Assembly (NCBI RefSeq): GCF_018129685.1
Contig: NZ_JAFCLG010000028.1
Location: 1 to 64,000 of the forward strand
DNA: 64,000 nt
Direction: 5' to 3'
Source: Bradyrhizobium manausense
GTDB taxonomy: Bacteria; Pseudomonadota; Alphaproteobacteria; Rhizobiales; Xanthobacteraceae
Positions 34,429 to 43,765 of this stretch are shown piece by piece. How positions within the stretch are numbered: position 1 is the first letter of the stretch; each line of letters begins with the position of its first letter. The translations under genes and the position numbers were made by a program. The notes under the pieces were generated by a model. It was not told the DNA's origin, searched no databases, and was given only the letters and a program-made list of their open reading frames with translations.

Positions 34429-35658
34429 ATGCCAGAGACACTGATCAAGGTCGATCTCACCAAGTCGGCCTATGAAAATGACATGGTGCACAACCGCTGG
34501 CACCCCGACATCCCGATCGTGGCCTGGGTCAATCCCGGCGACGATTTCATCATCGAGACCTATGACTGGACCGGCGGCTTCATCAAGAACAACGATTCCG
34601 CCGACGACGTGCGCGACATCGATCTGTCGATCGTGCACTTCCTCTCCGGCCCGATCGGCGTCAAGGGCGCCGAGCCCGGCGACCTCCTCGTCGTCGACCT
34701 GCTCGACGTCGGCCCGATGAAGGAGAGCCTCTGGGGCTTCAACGGCTTCTTCTCCAAGCAGAATGGCGGCGGCTTCCTCACCGACCACTTCCCGCTGGCG
34801 CAGAAATCGATCTGGGACATCAAGGGCCTCTACACCTCGTCGCGCCACGTGCCCGGCGTGAACTTCGCAGGGCTCATCCATCCCGGCCTGATCGGCTGTC
34901 TGCCAGATCCCAAGATGCTGGAGACCTGGAACAAGCGCGAGGCCGAGCTGATCTCGACCAACCCGACCCGCGTGCCCGGTCTGGCCAATCCGCCGTTCGC
35001 GGCGACCGCGCATGGCGGCCGTGCCAAGGGCGATGTGAAAGCCAAGATCGGTGCGGAAGGCGCGCGCACCGTGCCGCCGCGGGAACACGGCGGCAATTGC
35101 GACATCAAGGATCTCTCGCGCGGCTCGAAGATTTACTTCCCGGTCTATGTGCCGGGCGCGGGTCTGTCGATGGGCGACCTGCACTTCAGCCAGGGCGACG
35201 GTGAGATCACCTTCTGCGGCGCGATAGAAATGGCCGGCTGGCTGCATCTGAAGGTCGAGGTCATCAAGGACGGCATGTCGAAGTACGGGATCAAGAACCC
35301 GATCTTCAAGCCGTCGCCGATCACGCCGAACTACAAGGACTATCTGATCTTCGAGGGCATCTCGGTCGACGAGGCCGGCAAGCAGCATTATCTCGACGTT
35401 CATATCGCCTATCGCCAGGCGTGCTTGAACGCAATCGAGTACCTGAAGAAGTTCGGCTACTCCGGAGCCCAGGCCTATTCGATCCTCGGCACCGCGCCGT
35501 GTCAGGGCCACATCTCCGGTGTGGTCGACGTTCCCAATGCCTGCGCCACGCTGTGGCTGCCGACGGAGATCTTCGACTTCGATGTGATGCCGTCGGCGGC
35601 GGGGCCGATCAAGCACATCACCGGCGACATCCAGATGCCGATCTCACCGGACAAATGA
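34429..35658 (+). CDS. fmdA: Formamidase
   Basis: A 409-residue cytosolic amidase of the FmdA/AmdA (acetamidase/formamidase) family, which hydrolyses formamide to formate and ammonium. Recognisable blocks are VHNRWHPDIPIVAWVNPGDDF near the start, GVNFAGLIHPGLIGCLPD, EHGGNCDIKDLSRGSKIYFPVYV and LSMGDLHFSQGDGEITFCGAIE. Length matches formamidases of about 407 residues. A strong AGGGGAG ribosome binding site is present. Coupling to the transporter and to fmdB parallels the fmd operon of Methylophilus methylotrophus. Confidence 0.95.
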   Translation: MPETLIKVDLTKSAYENDMVHNRWHPDIPIVAWVNPGDDFIIETYDWTGGFIKNNDSADDVRDIDLSIVHFLSGPIGVKGAEPGDLLVVDLLDVGPMKESLWGFNGFFSKQNGGGFLTDHFPLAQKSIWDIKGLYTSSRHVPGVNFAGLIHPGLIGCLPDPKMLETWNKREAELISTNPTRVPGLANPPFAATAHGGRAKGDVKAKIGAEGARTVPPREHGGNCDIKDLSRGSKIYFPVYVPGAGLSMGDLHFSQGDGEITFCGAIEMAGWLHLKVEVIKDGMSKYGIKNPIFKPSPITPNYKDYLIFEGISVDEAGKQHYLDVHIAYRQACLNAIEYLKKFGYSGAQAYSILGTAPCQGHISGVVDVPNACATLWLPTEIFDFDVMPSAAGPIKHITGDIQMPISPDK

Positions 35659-35663
35659 CGTAG

Positions 35664-35755
35664 CGCTCCCTCTCCCCGTTCTTACGGGGAGGGGGAGCGG
35701 TGAGGGGCCTCTCTCCACACGTGAGGTGGTCGCGGCTCCTGTACCCCCTCACCCG
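35664..35755. repeat. Palindromic repeat between fmdA and fmdB
   Basis: CTCCCTCTCCCCGT with ACGGGGAGGGGGAG forms the first stem; GTGAGGGGCC and CCCCTCACCC are linked arms further right. Same family as 9895-10024 and 33559-33682. It ends about two dozen bases before the fmdB start. Confidence 0.75.
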
Positions 35756-35778
35756 GACCGAACGCGAAGGGAGACAAG

Positions 35779-36156
35779 ATGCCGGTCTATGAATATCTCT
35801 GTGACGATTGCGGTCCGTTCAAGGATCTGCGCCCGATGGCGGAATGCGACGATCCGCAAAACTGTCCGCATTGCGAGGCATCGGCGCCGCGCGTGATCCT
35901 GACCGCGCCCAACTTCTTCTGCATGCCGGCGGACAAGCGCAAGGCGCACGCCGTCAACGAGCGCAGCACGCACGCGCCGCAGACGCTGGCGCAATACAAG
36001 GCCTCGCATGGCCCGGGTTGCGGCTGCTGCTCGTCGGGCAAGACCATGAGGGACAAGGACGCGACGGAGAAGAAGAAGCCGGCGCGGCTGGTGACCAAGA
36101 CCAAGAGCGGCGCAAAGGGTTTTCCGACGGCGCGGCCCTGGATGATCAGCCACTAA
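35779..36156 (+). CDS. fmdB: FmdB-type zinc-ribbon protein
   Basis: A 125-residue small protein with an N-terminal zinc ribbon of the FmdB/CxxC_CXXC_SSSS type: MPVYEYLCDDCG with Cys8 and Cys11, then CPHC with Cys29 and Cys32. Further cysteines (CGCCSSG) and a Lys-rich tail follow. FmdB was proposed as a regulator of formamidase genes, but direct function is unproven. It lies between formamidase and amidase genes, supporting a role in this operon. GGGAG precedes the ATG. Confidence 0.9.
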   Translation: MPVYEYLCDDCGPFKDLRPMAECDDPQNCPHCEASAPRVILTAPNFFCMPADKRKAHAVNERSTHAPQTLAQYKASHGPGCGCCSSGKTMRDKDATEKKKPARLVTKTKSGAKGFPTARPWMISH

Positions 36157-36208
36157 CGATCGCCTGACCGGCGGCAATCTCAAACAAGAAGAGACAGGAG
36201 CGTCCACC

Positions 36209-37249
36209 ATGCTTCACGGCGATATTTCCTCAAGCAACGACACCGTCGGCGTCGCGGTCGTCAACTACAAGATGCCCCGCCTGCACACCAAGGCGGAGGT
36301 GCTCGACAACGCCCGCAAGATCGCCGACATGCTGGTCGGAATGAAGGCCGGCCTGCCCGGCATGGATCTCGTGATCTTCCCGGAATATTCCACGCAAGGC
36401 ATCATGTACGACTCCAAGGAGATGTACGAGACGGCCTCTGCCGTGCCCGGTGAGGAGACCGCGATTTTCGCCGAAGCCTGCCGCAAGGCGAAAGTGTGGG
36501 GCGTGTTCTCGCTCACAGGCGAGCGCCACGAAGAACATCCGCACAAGGCGCCCTACAACACGCTGATCCTGATGAACGACAAGGGCGAGATCGTTCAGAA
36601 ATATCGCAAGATCATGCCTTGGGTCCCGATCGAGGGCTGGTATCCGGGCAATTGCACCTACGTCTCCGAAGGCCCGAAGGGGATGAAGGTCAGCCTGATC
36701 ATCTGCGACGACGGCAATTTCCCGGAGATCTGGCGCGACTGCGCCATGAAGGGCGCCGAACTGATCGTACGCTGCCAGGGCTACATGTATCCGGCCAAAG
36801 AGCAGCAGGTCCTGATTTCCAAGGCGATGGCGTGGGCCAACAACGTCTATGTCGCGGTCGCCAATGCCGCCGGTTTCGACGGTGTCTATTCCTATTTCGG
36901 CCACTCCGCGATCATCGGTTTCGACGGCCGTACGCTCGGCGAATGCGGCGAGGAGGAGTACGGCATCCAGTACGCCCAGCTGTCGAAACATCTGATCCGT
37001 GACGCGCGCCGCAACGGCCAGTCGCAGAACCATCTCTACAAGCTGGTCCATCGCGGCTACACCGGGATGATCAATTCCGGAGAGAGCCCGCGCGGCGTTG
37101 CGGCCTGCCCCTATGATTTCTACAAGAACTGGATCGCCGATCCCGAAGGCACACGCGATATGGTCGAGGCCATGACGCGCTCCACCGCGGGCACGGCCGA
37201 ATGTCCGATCGACGGCATCCCGAACGAGGCCGCACCGAGCAATTACTAG
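36209..37249 (+). CDS. amiE: Aliphatic amidase
   Basis: A 346-residue cytosolic amidase of the nitrilase superfamily, the same length as Pseudomonas aeruginosa AmiE and very similar by eye from MLHGDISSSNDTVGVAVVNY onward. The catalytic triad is at the expected positions: Glu59 (IFPEYS), Lys134 (KYRKI) and Cys166 (LIICDDGN). It hydrolyses short aliphatic amides such as acetamide to carboxylate and ammonium. It ends the amide operon, so the locus covers both formamide and longer aliphatic amides. AmiF (formamidase of this superfamily) is an alternative, but AmiE fits better. Confidence 0.95.
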   Translation: MLHGDISSSNDTVGVAVVNYKMPRLHTKAEVLDNARKIADMLVGMKAGLPGMDLVIFPEYSTQGIMYDSKEMYETASAVPGEETAIFAEACRKAKVWGVFSLTGERHEEHPHKAPYNTLILMNDKGEIVQKYRKIMPWVPIEGWYPGNCTYVSEGPKGMKVSLIICDDGNFPEIWRDCAMKGAELIVRCQGYMYPAKEQQVLISKAMAWANNVYVAVANAAGFDGVYSYFGHSAIIGFDGRTLGECGEEEYGIQYAQLSKHLIRDARRNGQSQNHLYKLVHRGYTGMINSGESPRGVAACPYDFYKNWIADPEGTRDMVEAMTRSTAGTAECPIDGIPNEAAPSNY

Positions 37250-37313
37250 GGCTTGGTCGCTGCTGCGAGGCCGTGAGGTCGCGCAAGAGCATGCAGGGGT
37301 ATGCAAGGCTATG

Positions 37314-37342
37314 AATGGCCGTCCATATGGTTGGCCATTTTG
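37314..37342 (+). terminator. Possible terminator after amiE
   Basis: AATGGCC and GGCCATT form a 7-base stem with a 12-base loop, followed by TTTTG. It lies 65 bases downstream of the amidase stop. The long loop makes the call modest. Confidence 0.4.
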
Positions 37343-37510
37343 TCGCGGCATCGCATGCACGAATTGCGCGTCCGTCGTGTCAAAACGTGTCGCGACGGCA
37401 ACATCAGTTGCTGATTCAGCCTATGTCGCCGACTCCGTGGTTCCACGGACAAGCCTGGTCACCTAATTTGCCGGCGGCGCCGCTACGAGCGGCGGACTGA
37501 GGGCATTTGG

Positions 37511-40417
37511 GTGGGAATTTGGTCGCCATCGAGCGCGCGGGTCGGGCTACGAGTTGGCGCGACCGTGACGTTTTTTGCCGCTGTCGTTGCCAGCCTGACC
37601 CTCCTGGTGACATCGGCGCGCGCGGACTGTCAGCCCGACGCTGCCGTGAGCGGCCAGACCGTCACCTGTCGCGGTACCGATTCCAACGGCTTTGCGGCCG
37701 GCGGCGGCGTCAACGGCCTGACCGTCAACGTCCTGCCCGGCGCGACCGTCAACGACAATGGCGCCAGCGCGATCGGCATCAACGATTCCAGCACCGTCAC
37801 CAATGCCGGTGCGCTGTCGGTCGGCGGTTCGCGCACCGGCATTTTCGCCGGTCAGAACGACACGATCACCAACGCCGCGACCGGCACCATCACCGGTGTC
37901 GACAGTTCGATCGGGATTTACGCCGCCGGCGGGGCCACGATCGTCAACGCGGGCGCGATCACGGTCGGCAATTCCTCCGGCTTTACGGGCGGCATCATCA
38001 CCATCAACGCCAGCAACAACGTCACCAATGCGGCGACCGGGACGATCTCGGTCGGGCAGGACGCAGCCGCCATTTTCATGCAGGGGCAATTCCAGACCGC
38101 GAGCAATCTCGGCACCATCTCTGCGGGGAATAACGGGGCCGGCATCGTCGTGCAGGGCAACGATGCCCAGATCACCAATGGCGGTTCGATCACGACCGGC
38201 GACAACGGGTCCGCGGGCATTTCTGCGCAGGGCCAGCGGATTGCCGTGAACCAGAACGGAACGATCAGCGTCGGGCTGGGCGGACTAGGTGTCTCGGTGG
38301 CCAGCTTCTCCTCCATGATCATCAACACCGGCCGGATCACAGGCGGCGAATCCGCACAAGGTCTGTTCGTGTTCGGTGATGGCAATGCCATCCTCAATAG
38401 CGGCACGATCAGTGTTGGTGCGTCGGGCGCGGGCATCGCCGTGAACACGCTGAGCACGACGAACCAGATCCTCAACACGGGGACGATCACCGTCGGACCG
38501 GGCGGCGTTGGCATCAGCCTCACCAACGACGGCACTGTCTTCAACGCGGGGACGATCAATGCCGGTGCGCTGGGCGCCGTGGCGATCGACCTCTGCAGTT
38601 GCGGTTCGAGCAGTCTCACACTCGCTCCCGGCAGCGTCATCATCGGCAAGGTGGTGGCCTCCAGCGGCGATCTGTTCCAACTCGGCGGCACCGGCAAGGA
38701 TACGTTCAACCTCGACCTGATCGGCACTGGTCTGCAGTATGACGGCTTCTCGATCTTCAACAAGATCGACAGCTCGACATGGACCGTCACGGGCACAGGC
38801 CATCAGGATTGGAACGTGCTGGGCGGCGCGCTCATTCTCGCTGGTAACATCAACGGCAGTGTAAACGTTGCGACCGGCGGTACGTTCAGTGGTGTCGGCC
38901 ATGTCAACGGGATCAACGTCAATGGCGGGACAGTGGCGCCCGGCAGTCCGACGGGGACGCTCGACGTCAACGGCAATCTCACCTTGACGACGGCGTCGAC
39001 ATACATGGTGCAGGTATCGGGTAGCGGCAATGGTATCGCCGTTGTCACCGGGATATCGGCGCTCAATGGCGCGACTGTCCTGGTGGTGCCGGTCGGTACG
39101 ATCTCCAATCATTACAAGATCCTGACGGCGGGAACGTTGCCCGACACGTTCAATCCGGTCGTGACCGGTCTGTCGCCGAACCTGCACTCGACGCTGAGCT
39201 ACGATCCCAACAACGCGTATCTCGATCTCGTTCTCGGCTACGGCGGCGGCCTCAACATCAACCAGCGGAACGTCGCCAACGTCCTGACCCGCATCTTCAA
39301 CAATGGTGGTAACCTGCCCGTGGCGATGGCGAACCTGACGCCCCAGGGTTTGGGCCAGGCGTCGGGTGAATCCGCAACGGGATTGCAACAGACGACGTTC
39401 AACGCGATGAACCTGTTCATGAGCCTGTTGACCGACGTCTTCGGCTCCGAACGCAGTGGCACAGCGGTTACGACGCCTTATGCCGACGAGACCAGCGCGA
39501 CTGCCCATGCGTCGGGCAAGCGTCCCACCGAAGCCTTCGCGTCGATTGAACGCAAGGCGCCGCCGCCAGCCTTCGAGCAGCGCTGGGACGTCTGGGCGGC
39601 CGGCTACGGCGGCTCGCAGACCACGGCCGGTCGTGCGGCACTTGGCTCGAACAACACCAACAGCAGCCTTTACGGTAGCGCGGCCGGTCTTGACTATCAC
39701 GTCTCGCCGTCGACATCAGCGGGTTTCGCGCTCGCCGGCGGCGGCACGGGCTTCGGCGTCAACGGACTGGGTTGGGGCCGTTCGGACCTGTTCCAGGCCG
39801 GTGCTTTCGTTCGTCACAACGCCGGGCCCGCCTATATCACCGCGGCGCTGGCCTATGGCTGGCAGGATGTCACGACGAACCGCATCGTTACCGTGGCCGG
39901 CAGCGATCAGCTGAGGGCGCAGTTCAACGCCAACGCTGTTTCGGGCCGCATTGAAGGCGGCTATCGCCAGGCGACGCCATGGATCGGGCTGACGCCTTAT
40001 GCCGCGCTGCAGGCGACGATGTTCAGTCTGCCGAACTATTCGGAATTCGCCGTAGTCGGCAACAACAATTTTGCGCTCAACTATGCGGCCAAGGACGTAA
40101 CCAGCACGCGCACCGAGTTCGGCCTGCGGGCTGACACATCATTTGCGGCTGCCGGCGGCGTGGTGACGCTGCGCGGCCGCGGCGCCTGGGCCCATGATTT
40201 CAACCCGGATCGCACGATCGGTGCGGTGTTTCAGGCGCTGCCGGGTTCGGCCTTCGTCGTGAACGGCGCCGCGCTGTCGCGCGATGCCGCGTTGACGACG
40301 GCCGCCGTGCAAATGAATTGGCTGAACGGCTGGTCCGCGTCGGCGACCTTCGAGGGCGAGTTCTCGAACGTCACGCGCTCCTACGCCGGCAAGGGCGTCG
40401 TGCGTTACACCTGGTAG
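37511..40417 (+). CDS. Autotransporter (type Va) with Asn/Gly/Thr-rich passenger
   Basis: A 968-residue outer-membrane/surface protein. A long signal peptide ends near residue 38 (VTSARADC). The passenger (about 40-640) is built of short beta-helix-like repeats with recurring NAGTI, TVG and AGI motifs, rich in Gly, Asn, Thr and Ile, ending in a PL2-type autochaperone-like region (GGTFSGVGHVNGINVNGG…). The C-terminal beta-barrel spans about 700-968 and ends in the aromatic residue pattern VVRYTW, as expected for BAM recognition. The start GTG 37511 has GAGGG upstream. Adhesion or surface layer is likely; no catalytic motif was seen in the passenger. Confidence 0.9.
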   Translation: MGIWSPSSARVGLRVGATVTFFAAVVASLTLLVTSARADCQPDAAVSGQTVTCRGTDSNGFAAGGGVNGLTVNVLPGATVNDNGASAIGINDSSTVTNAGALSVGGSRTGIFAGQNDTITNAATGTITGVDSSIGIYAAGGATIVNAGAITVGNSSGFTGGIITINASNNVTNAATGTISVGQDAAAIFMQGQFQTASNLGTISAGNNGAGIVVQGNDAQITNGGSITTGDNGSAGISAQGQRIAVNQNGTISVGLGGLGVSVASFSSMIINTGRITGGESAQGLFVFGDGNAILNSGTISVGASGAGIAVNTLSTTNQILNTGTITVGPGGVGISLTNDGTVFNAGTINAGALGAVAIDLCSCGSSSLTLAPGSVIIGKVVASSGDLFQLGGTGKDTFNLDLIGTGLQYDGFSIFNKIDSSTWTVTGTGHQDWNVLGGALILAGNINGSVNVATGGTFSGVGHVNGINVNGGTVAPGSPTGTLDVNGNLTLTTASTYMVQVSGSGNGIAVVTGISALNGATVLVVPVGTISNHYKILTAGTLPDTFNPVVTGLSPNLHSTLSYDPNNAYLDLVLGYGGGLNINQRNVANVLTRIFNNGGNLPVAMANLTPQGLGQASGESATGLQQTTFNAMNLFMSLLTDVFGSERSGTAVTTPYADETSATAHASGKRPTEAFASIERKAPPPAFEQRWDVWAAGYGGSQTTAGRAALGSNNTNSSLYGSAAGLDYHVSPSTSAGFALAGGGTGFGVNGLGWGRSDLFQAGAFVRHNAGPAYITAALAYGWQDVTTNRIVTVAGSDQLRAQFNANAVSGRIEGGYRQATPWIGLTPYAALQATMFSLPNYSEFAVVGNNNFALNYAAKDVTSTRTEFGLRADTSFAAAGGVVTLRGRGAWAHDFNPDRTIGAVFQALPGSAFVVNGAALSRDAALTTAAVQMNWLNGWSASATFEGEFSNVTRSYAGKGVVRYTW

Positions 40418-40420
40418 GTT

Positions 40421-41302
40421 CTACCGTTTCTGCTGCGCCGGCTTGCGCGGCGGACGCGGGGCGGCGGCGGTGGGTGCGGACGCTCCGCTCATCTTGTTGG
40501 CGGCTTCGCTGACATCGAGCAGCGAGCGGCGCGTCTCCTCGAGGAAGTTTGCCGATTTCTTCTTCATGGTGTCGGCGAGCTCGTGCAGTCCCTTCACCTT
40601 CTCGAACAGTTCGTCGGCTTTGCCGTCGACGAAGCCCGGCACCACACCCTCGATCTTCGTGACCGCCTTGTCGAAGCCGGCAAATGCATCGTTCACCTTG
40701 AGCATCACCGCGTCGATCTCGTCACCCTTGTGGCTGAGATCGCCGGTGTAATTCTCGAACGTGCGCAGACCCTCCTTGATCGCCGGTGCGTTGCTGACGA
40801 TCGTGCGATCGACGCCGTGCAGCGTATCGACGATGGACTCGGCATCGCTGAGGTCGGCGGTCAACACGGGGATGCCATCCGAATCCAGCGGCACCGGCGG
40901 CGCGGAGGGGGCGCCGCCGATCAGCGAGACTGCGGCGATCCCGGTAAGCCCCTGGAATTCGATGCCGGCCACCGTGTCCTTGCGAAGCGGCGCGGCGTTG
41001 TCGATCGACACCAGCGCCACAACCTTGCGCGGACTCTCCAGTTTGATCGACAGGATCTGGCCGGCGGGCACGCCGTCGAAATTAACCGGACCGCCGCGAC
41101 GCAGACCGCTTGCGGAACCGCCTTCGAACACGACGCGCAACTGGCTGCGGCTCTGGCTGGCGCGCCATTTCTGCACGCCAAGCAAGCCGCCGAACGCGAC
41201 GGCAATGACCGTCAGCGTCGCCGTTCCAATCACCAGATTGCTCGCGCGTGCCATGAAGTCGAGTCTACGGCCAATGCTTCGAAGTTGGAAGGAGGCAGTC
41301 AT
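40421..41302 (-). CDS. MlaD-family (MCE domain) lipid-transport protein
   Basis: A 293-residue protein anchored by one membrane segment (about 22-44), followed by an MCE domain at about 52-130 (LRVVFEGGSASGLRRGGPVNFDGVPAGQI) and a long helical C-terminal part ending in a Pro/Ala/Lys-rich tail. MCE proteins form hexameric rings that carry phospholipids across the periplasm with an MlaE/MlaF ABC core. The core genes are not adjacent, so this may be an orphan subunit. The start at 41302 is uncertain; ATG 41254 (MARASNLVIG) is an alternative. It is convergent with the autotransporter gene, with three bases between. Confidence 0.85.
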   Translation of the reverse strand: MTASFQLRSIGRRLDFMARASNLVIGTATLTVIAVAFGGLLGVQKWRASQSRSQLRVVFEGGSASGLRRGGPVNFDGVPAGQILSIKLESPRKVVALVSIDNAAPLRKDTVAGIEFQGLTGIAAVSLIGGAPSAPPVPLDSDGIPVLTADLSDAESIVDTLHGVDRTIVSNAPAIKEGLRTFENYTGDLSHKGDEIDAVMLKVNDAFAGFDKAVTKIEGVVPGFVDGKADELFEKVKGLHELADTMKKKSANFLEETRRSLLDVSEAANKMSGASAPTAAAPRPPRKPAQQKR

Positions 41303-41308
41303 GGTACG

Positions 41309-41399
41309 CAGGGCGGGTTAGCGAAGCGTAACCCGCCATTGCTTGGCGCCTTTGTCCCTGGAAGCGGCGGATTACGCTGCGCTAATCCGCCCTACGCGA
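41309..41399. repeat. Palindromic repeat (GGCGGATTACGCTGC type)
   Basis: Contains GGCGGGTTAGCGAAGCGTAA followed by CCCGCC at the left and GGCGGATTACGCTGCGCTAA followed by TCCGCC at the right, two similar stem-loops in tandem. It fills the gap between the MlaD-type and acyl-CoA synthetase genes. Confidence 0.7.
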
Positions 41400-41401
41400 C
41401 A

Positions 41402-43621
41402 TCAATGCCCGGCAGCGCGCTTGGCCGCGGCATTGTTCAGTACGATCAGCGCATCGACAGCGACGCCCGTCCTGGTGTTGATCAGGAAAGGATTGACGTC
41501 GATCGAGGCGATCCGGTCGCCGGCATCGGCGATCAGGTTGGACAGGCCAACCAGCGCTTTCACGGCGGAAGCCTCGTGCAAGGCCGGCTTGCCGCGATAG
41601 CCGCGCATCTTGATGCCGGCCTTGGTGCGGCCGATCAGGAGCCGCGCCTCGGCCTCGTCCAGCGGTGCGCCGGCAAGCGCCACGTCCTTCATCAGCTCGA
41701 TGTCGATCCCGCCTGTTCCGAACAGCACGACGGGTCCCATCTCGGCGTCCAGCGAGGCACCGACCACGAGCTCGAGATCCGCCTTGACCTGCTGCGCGAT
41801 CAGGATGCCATCGAGATCAGGCTTGCCCTTCAGCTTCTTCACGCGGGCCGTGATGTCGGAAAATGCCTTCTTCACCTCAGCTGTGCTGTTGAGATTCAGC
41901 ACCACGCCGCCGATGTCGGATTTGTGCAGGATATCGGCGCTGACGACCTTCGCGACCACGGGAAAGCCGATCTGCTTGGCGATCCTGGCGGCTTCCGCAG
42001 CCGTCCGGGCGATTCCCTCTTTCGAGACCGGGATGCCGTAGGCCTTGAGCAGCTTCTTCGAGGCGACTTCGTCGAGCGCGGCGCCGCTTGCCGACTTCAA
42101 AGCCTTCTCCAGCACGGCGCGCGCGGCCGGCTTCGAGCTCGAGACGATGTCGGGCACCTCCTTGCGCAGCTTCGAATAAGCGAGCAGCGACTTGATTGCG
42201 GTCACCGCGCGGTCCATGCCCTGCATCACCGCGAGATGCGGCAACGATTTGCGCAAGCCCTTGGTGAACTCGGTGAAGCCGATCGACATCGCGCTGACAT
42301 AGATCACCGGCTTTGACCCCTGGCGCGCCATCTCGTCGACGATGCGCAAATTGCGCTCGCGCAGCTCATGCGGTGCCTTTGGAAATTCGGCATCGATGAT
42401 GACGATGTCGATGTCGGGATCGTCAATCATCAGCTTGATCGACTTCATGTAGACGGACGGATCGACCACCGCCGCGAAGCCGGCATCGAGCGGATTGCCG
42501 ACGATCGAGCCCGGTCCGAGCATCTTCCCCAGCTCGCGGCTGACATGCGGGCTGAGCGGCGCAAAATTCAGGCCTTGCGCATGGAAGGCATCGATCAGCA
42601 TGCCGCGCTTGCCGCCCGATAGCGTCACCGCCGCAAGCCGGTCGCCCTTGGGTACGGCGGCATGGACGAAGCATTCGGTGGTCTCGATCAACTCGTCGAG
42701 CCCGGCCACGCGGATCACCCCCTCGCGCGTTGCGATCGCGTCGAAGGTCTCGATCGAGCCCGCGAGTGCGCCGGTGTGTGCCATCGCGGCGGCCCGACCA
42801 CCCTCCGACGATCCGAGCTTGAGCGCGATCACCGGCTTGCTTGCGGCCCGTGCGGCCTTGCAGGCGTCGCGGAACGCCTTGGTGTTGCGCACGCCTTCGA
42901 GATAGACCACGATCACCTTGACGCTCGGATCCTCGGCGAAATAGCGCATCAGGTCCGGCGTCTCGAGCCCGGCCTCGTTGCCTGTTGTCACCATATAGCC
43001 GACGCCAACGCCGCGATCCTCCAGCGCTTGGCGGATCGCCATGACGATGGCGCCGGATTGCCCGGCGATCGCCACCTCGCCCTGTTCCATGGTGACCGCG
43101 CGGTCGTCGATATTGGTGAAGAGCTTTTCGCCGGCGCTCAGATTGCCAAGGCAGTTCGGGCCGGTGACGGCGAGTCCCGTTTCGCGCACGGCCTGTTGCA
43201 GTTCGGCGGCGAGCTTCTGGCTTTCCGCGTCCTGCAGCTCGCTGAAGCCTGAGGTGACGATGGTGGCCGACCGCGCACCGGCCGCGGCCGCGTCGCGGAT
43301 CACCTGCACGGCAAAGCGCGCGGGCACCAGAACCAGAACATGATCGGGCTTTTCAGGGAGGCTTGCGAAATCCTTGTAACAGGGCACGCCCCAGATGGTC
43401 TCGCGCTTGGCGTTGACAGGATAGAGCCCGCCCTCGAAGCCGTATTTGACCAGATTGTTCCAGATACGCTCTGCGTAGTTGCCCGGCTTGTCGGTCGCGC
43501 CCACCAGCACGATGTTGCGCGGATGCAGCATGGCGTGGATGCCCTTGACGACATCGCCCGCATCGCGAGACGGCGACCATGGGCGGACAGGAACCGACGT
43601 GGTTGAGACCTGAGCTTCCAT
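41402..43621 (-). CDS. ADP-forming acyl-CoA synthetase family protein
   Basis: A 739-residue fused alpha-beta enzyme of the acetate-CoA ligase (ADP-forming) family. An N-terminal CoA-binding domain (MLHPRNIVLVGATDKPGNYAERI) is followed by succinyl-CoA-ligase-like domains with the likely phosphohistidine in AAAMAHTGALAG, and a C-terminal ATP-grasp domain (GIPVSKEG…VAKVVSADILHKSDIGGVVL). It interconverts acyl-CoA, ADP and phosphate with free acid, CoA and ATP, or acts as a related acyltransferase. ATG 43621 is preferred because AGGTGAGG precedes it. Substrate is unknown; the family includes feruloyl-CoA and pimeloyl-type members. Confidence 0.88.
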   Translation of the reverse strand: MEAQVSTTSVPVRPWSPSRDAGDVVKGIHAMLHPRNIVLVGATDKPGNYAERIWNNLVKYGFEGGLYPVNAKRETIWGVPCYKDFASLPEKPDHVLVLVPARFAVQVIRDAAAAGARSATIVTSGFSELQDAESQKLAAELQQAVRETGLAVTGPNCLGNLSAGEKLFTNIDDRAVTMEQGEVAIAGQSGAIVMAIRQALEDRGVGVGYMVTTGNEAGLETPDLMRYFAEDPSVKVIVVYLEGVRNTKAFRDACKAARAASKPVIALKLGSSEGGRAAAMAHTGALAGSIETFDAIATREGVIRVAGLDELIETTECFVHAAVPKGDRLAAVTLSGGKRGMLIDAFHAQGLNFAPLSPHVSRELGKMLGPGSIVGNPLDAGFAAVVDPSVYMKSIKLMIDDPDIDIVIIDAEFPKAPHELRERNLRIVDEMARQGSKPVIYVSAMSIGFTEFTKGLRKSLPHLAVMQGMDRAVTAIKSLLAYSKLRKEVPDIVSSSKPAARAVLEKALKSASGAALDEVASKKLLKAYGIPVSKEGIARTAAEAARIAKQIGFPVVAKVVSADILHKSDIGGVVLNLNSTAEVKKAFSDITARVKKLKGKPDLDGILIAQQVKADLELVVGASLDAEMGPVVLFGTGGIDIELMKDVALAGAPLDEAEARLLIGRTKAGIKMRGYRGKPALHEASAVKALVGLSNLIADAGDRIASIDVNPFLINTRTGVAVDALIVLNNAAAKRAAGH

Positions 43622-43765
43622 GGGTGACCTCACCTGTTGTTCTTCTTGGCAACGCGTCGCCCGATCGTATGGCGAGTTGCGCGGAGTGGCAACCAGCGGG
43701 GCTGCATGCCGCATGGCGGAATGCGCAAGCGGATCAGAAGCGAAGCCTTCAATCGCGGGCCGTGG

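Noticed and set aside
37690..38600. Tandem short repeats that could suggest a CRISPR array or satellite
   Set aside because: The periodicity is degenerate and in frame; it reflects the beta-helix repeats of the autotransporter passenger.
40583..42316. 577-codon plus-strand open frame opposite the MlaD-type and acyl-CoA synthetase genes
   Set aside because: It crosses an intergenic repeat and two genes with intact family motifs on the other strand; no domain is visible in it.
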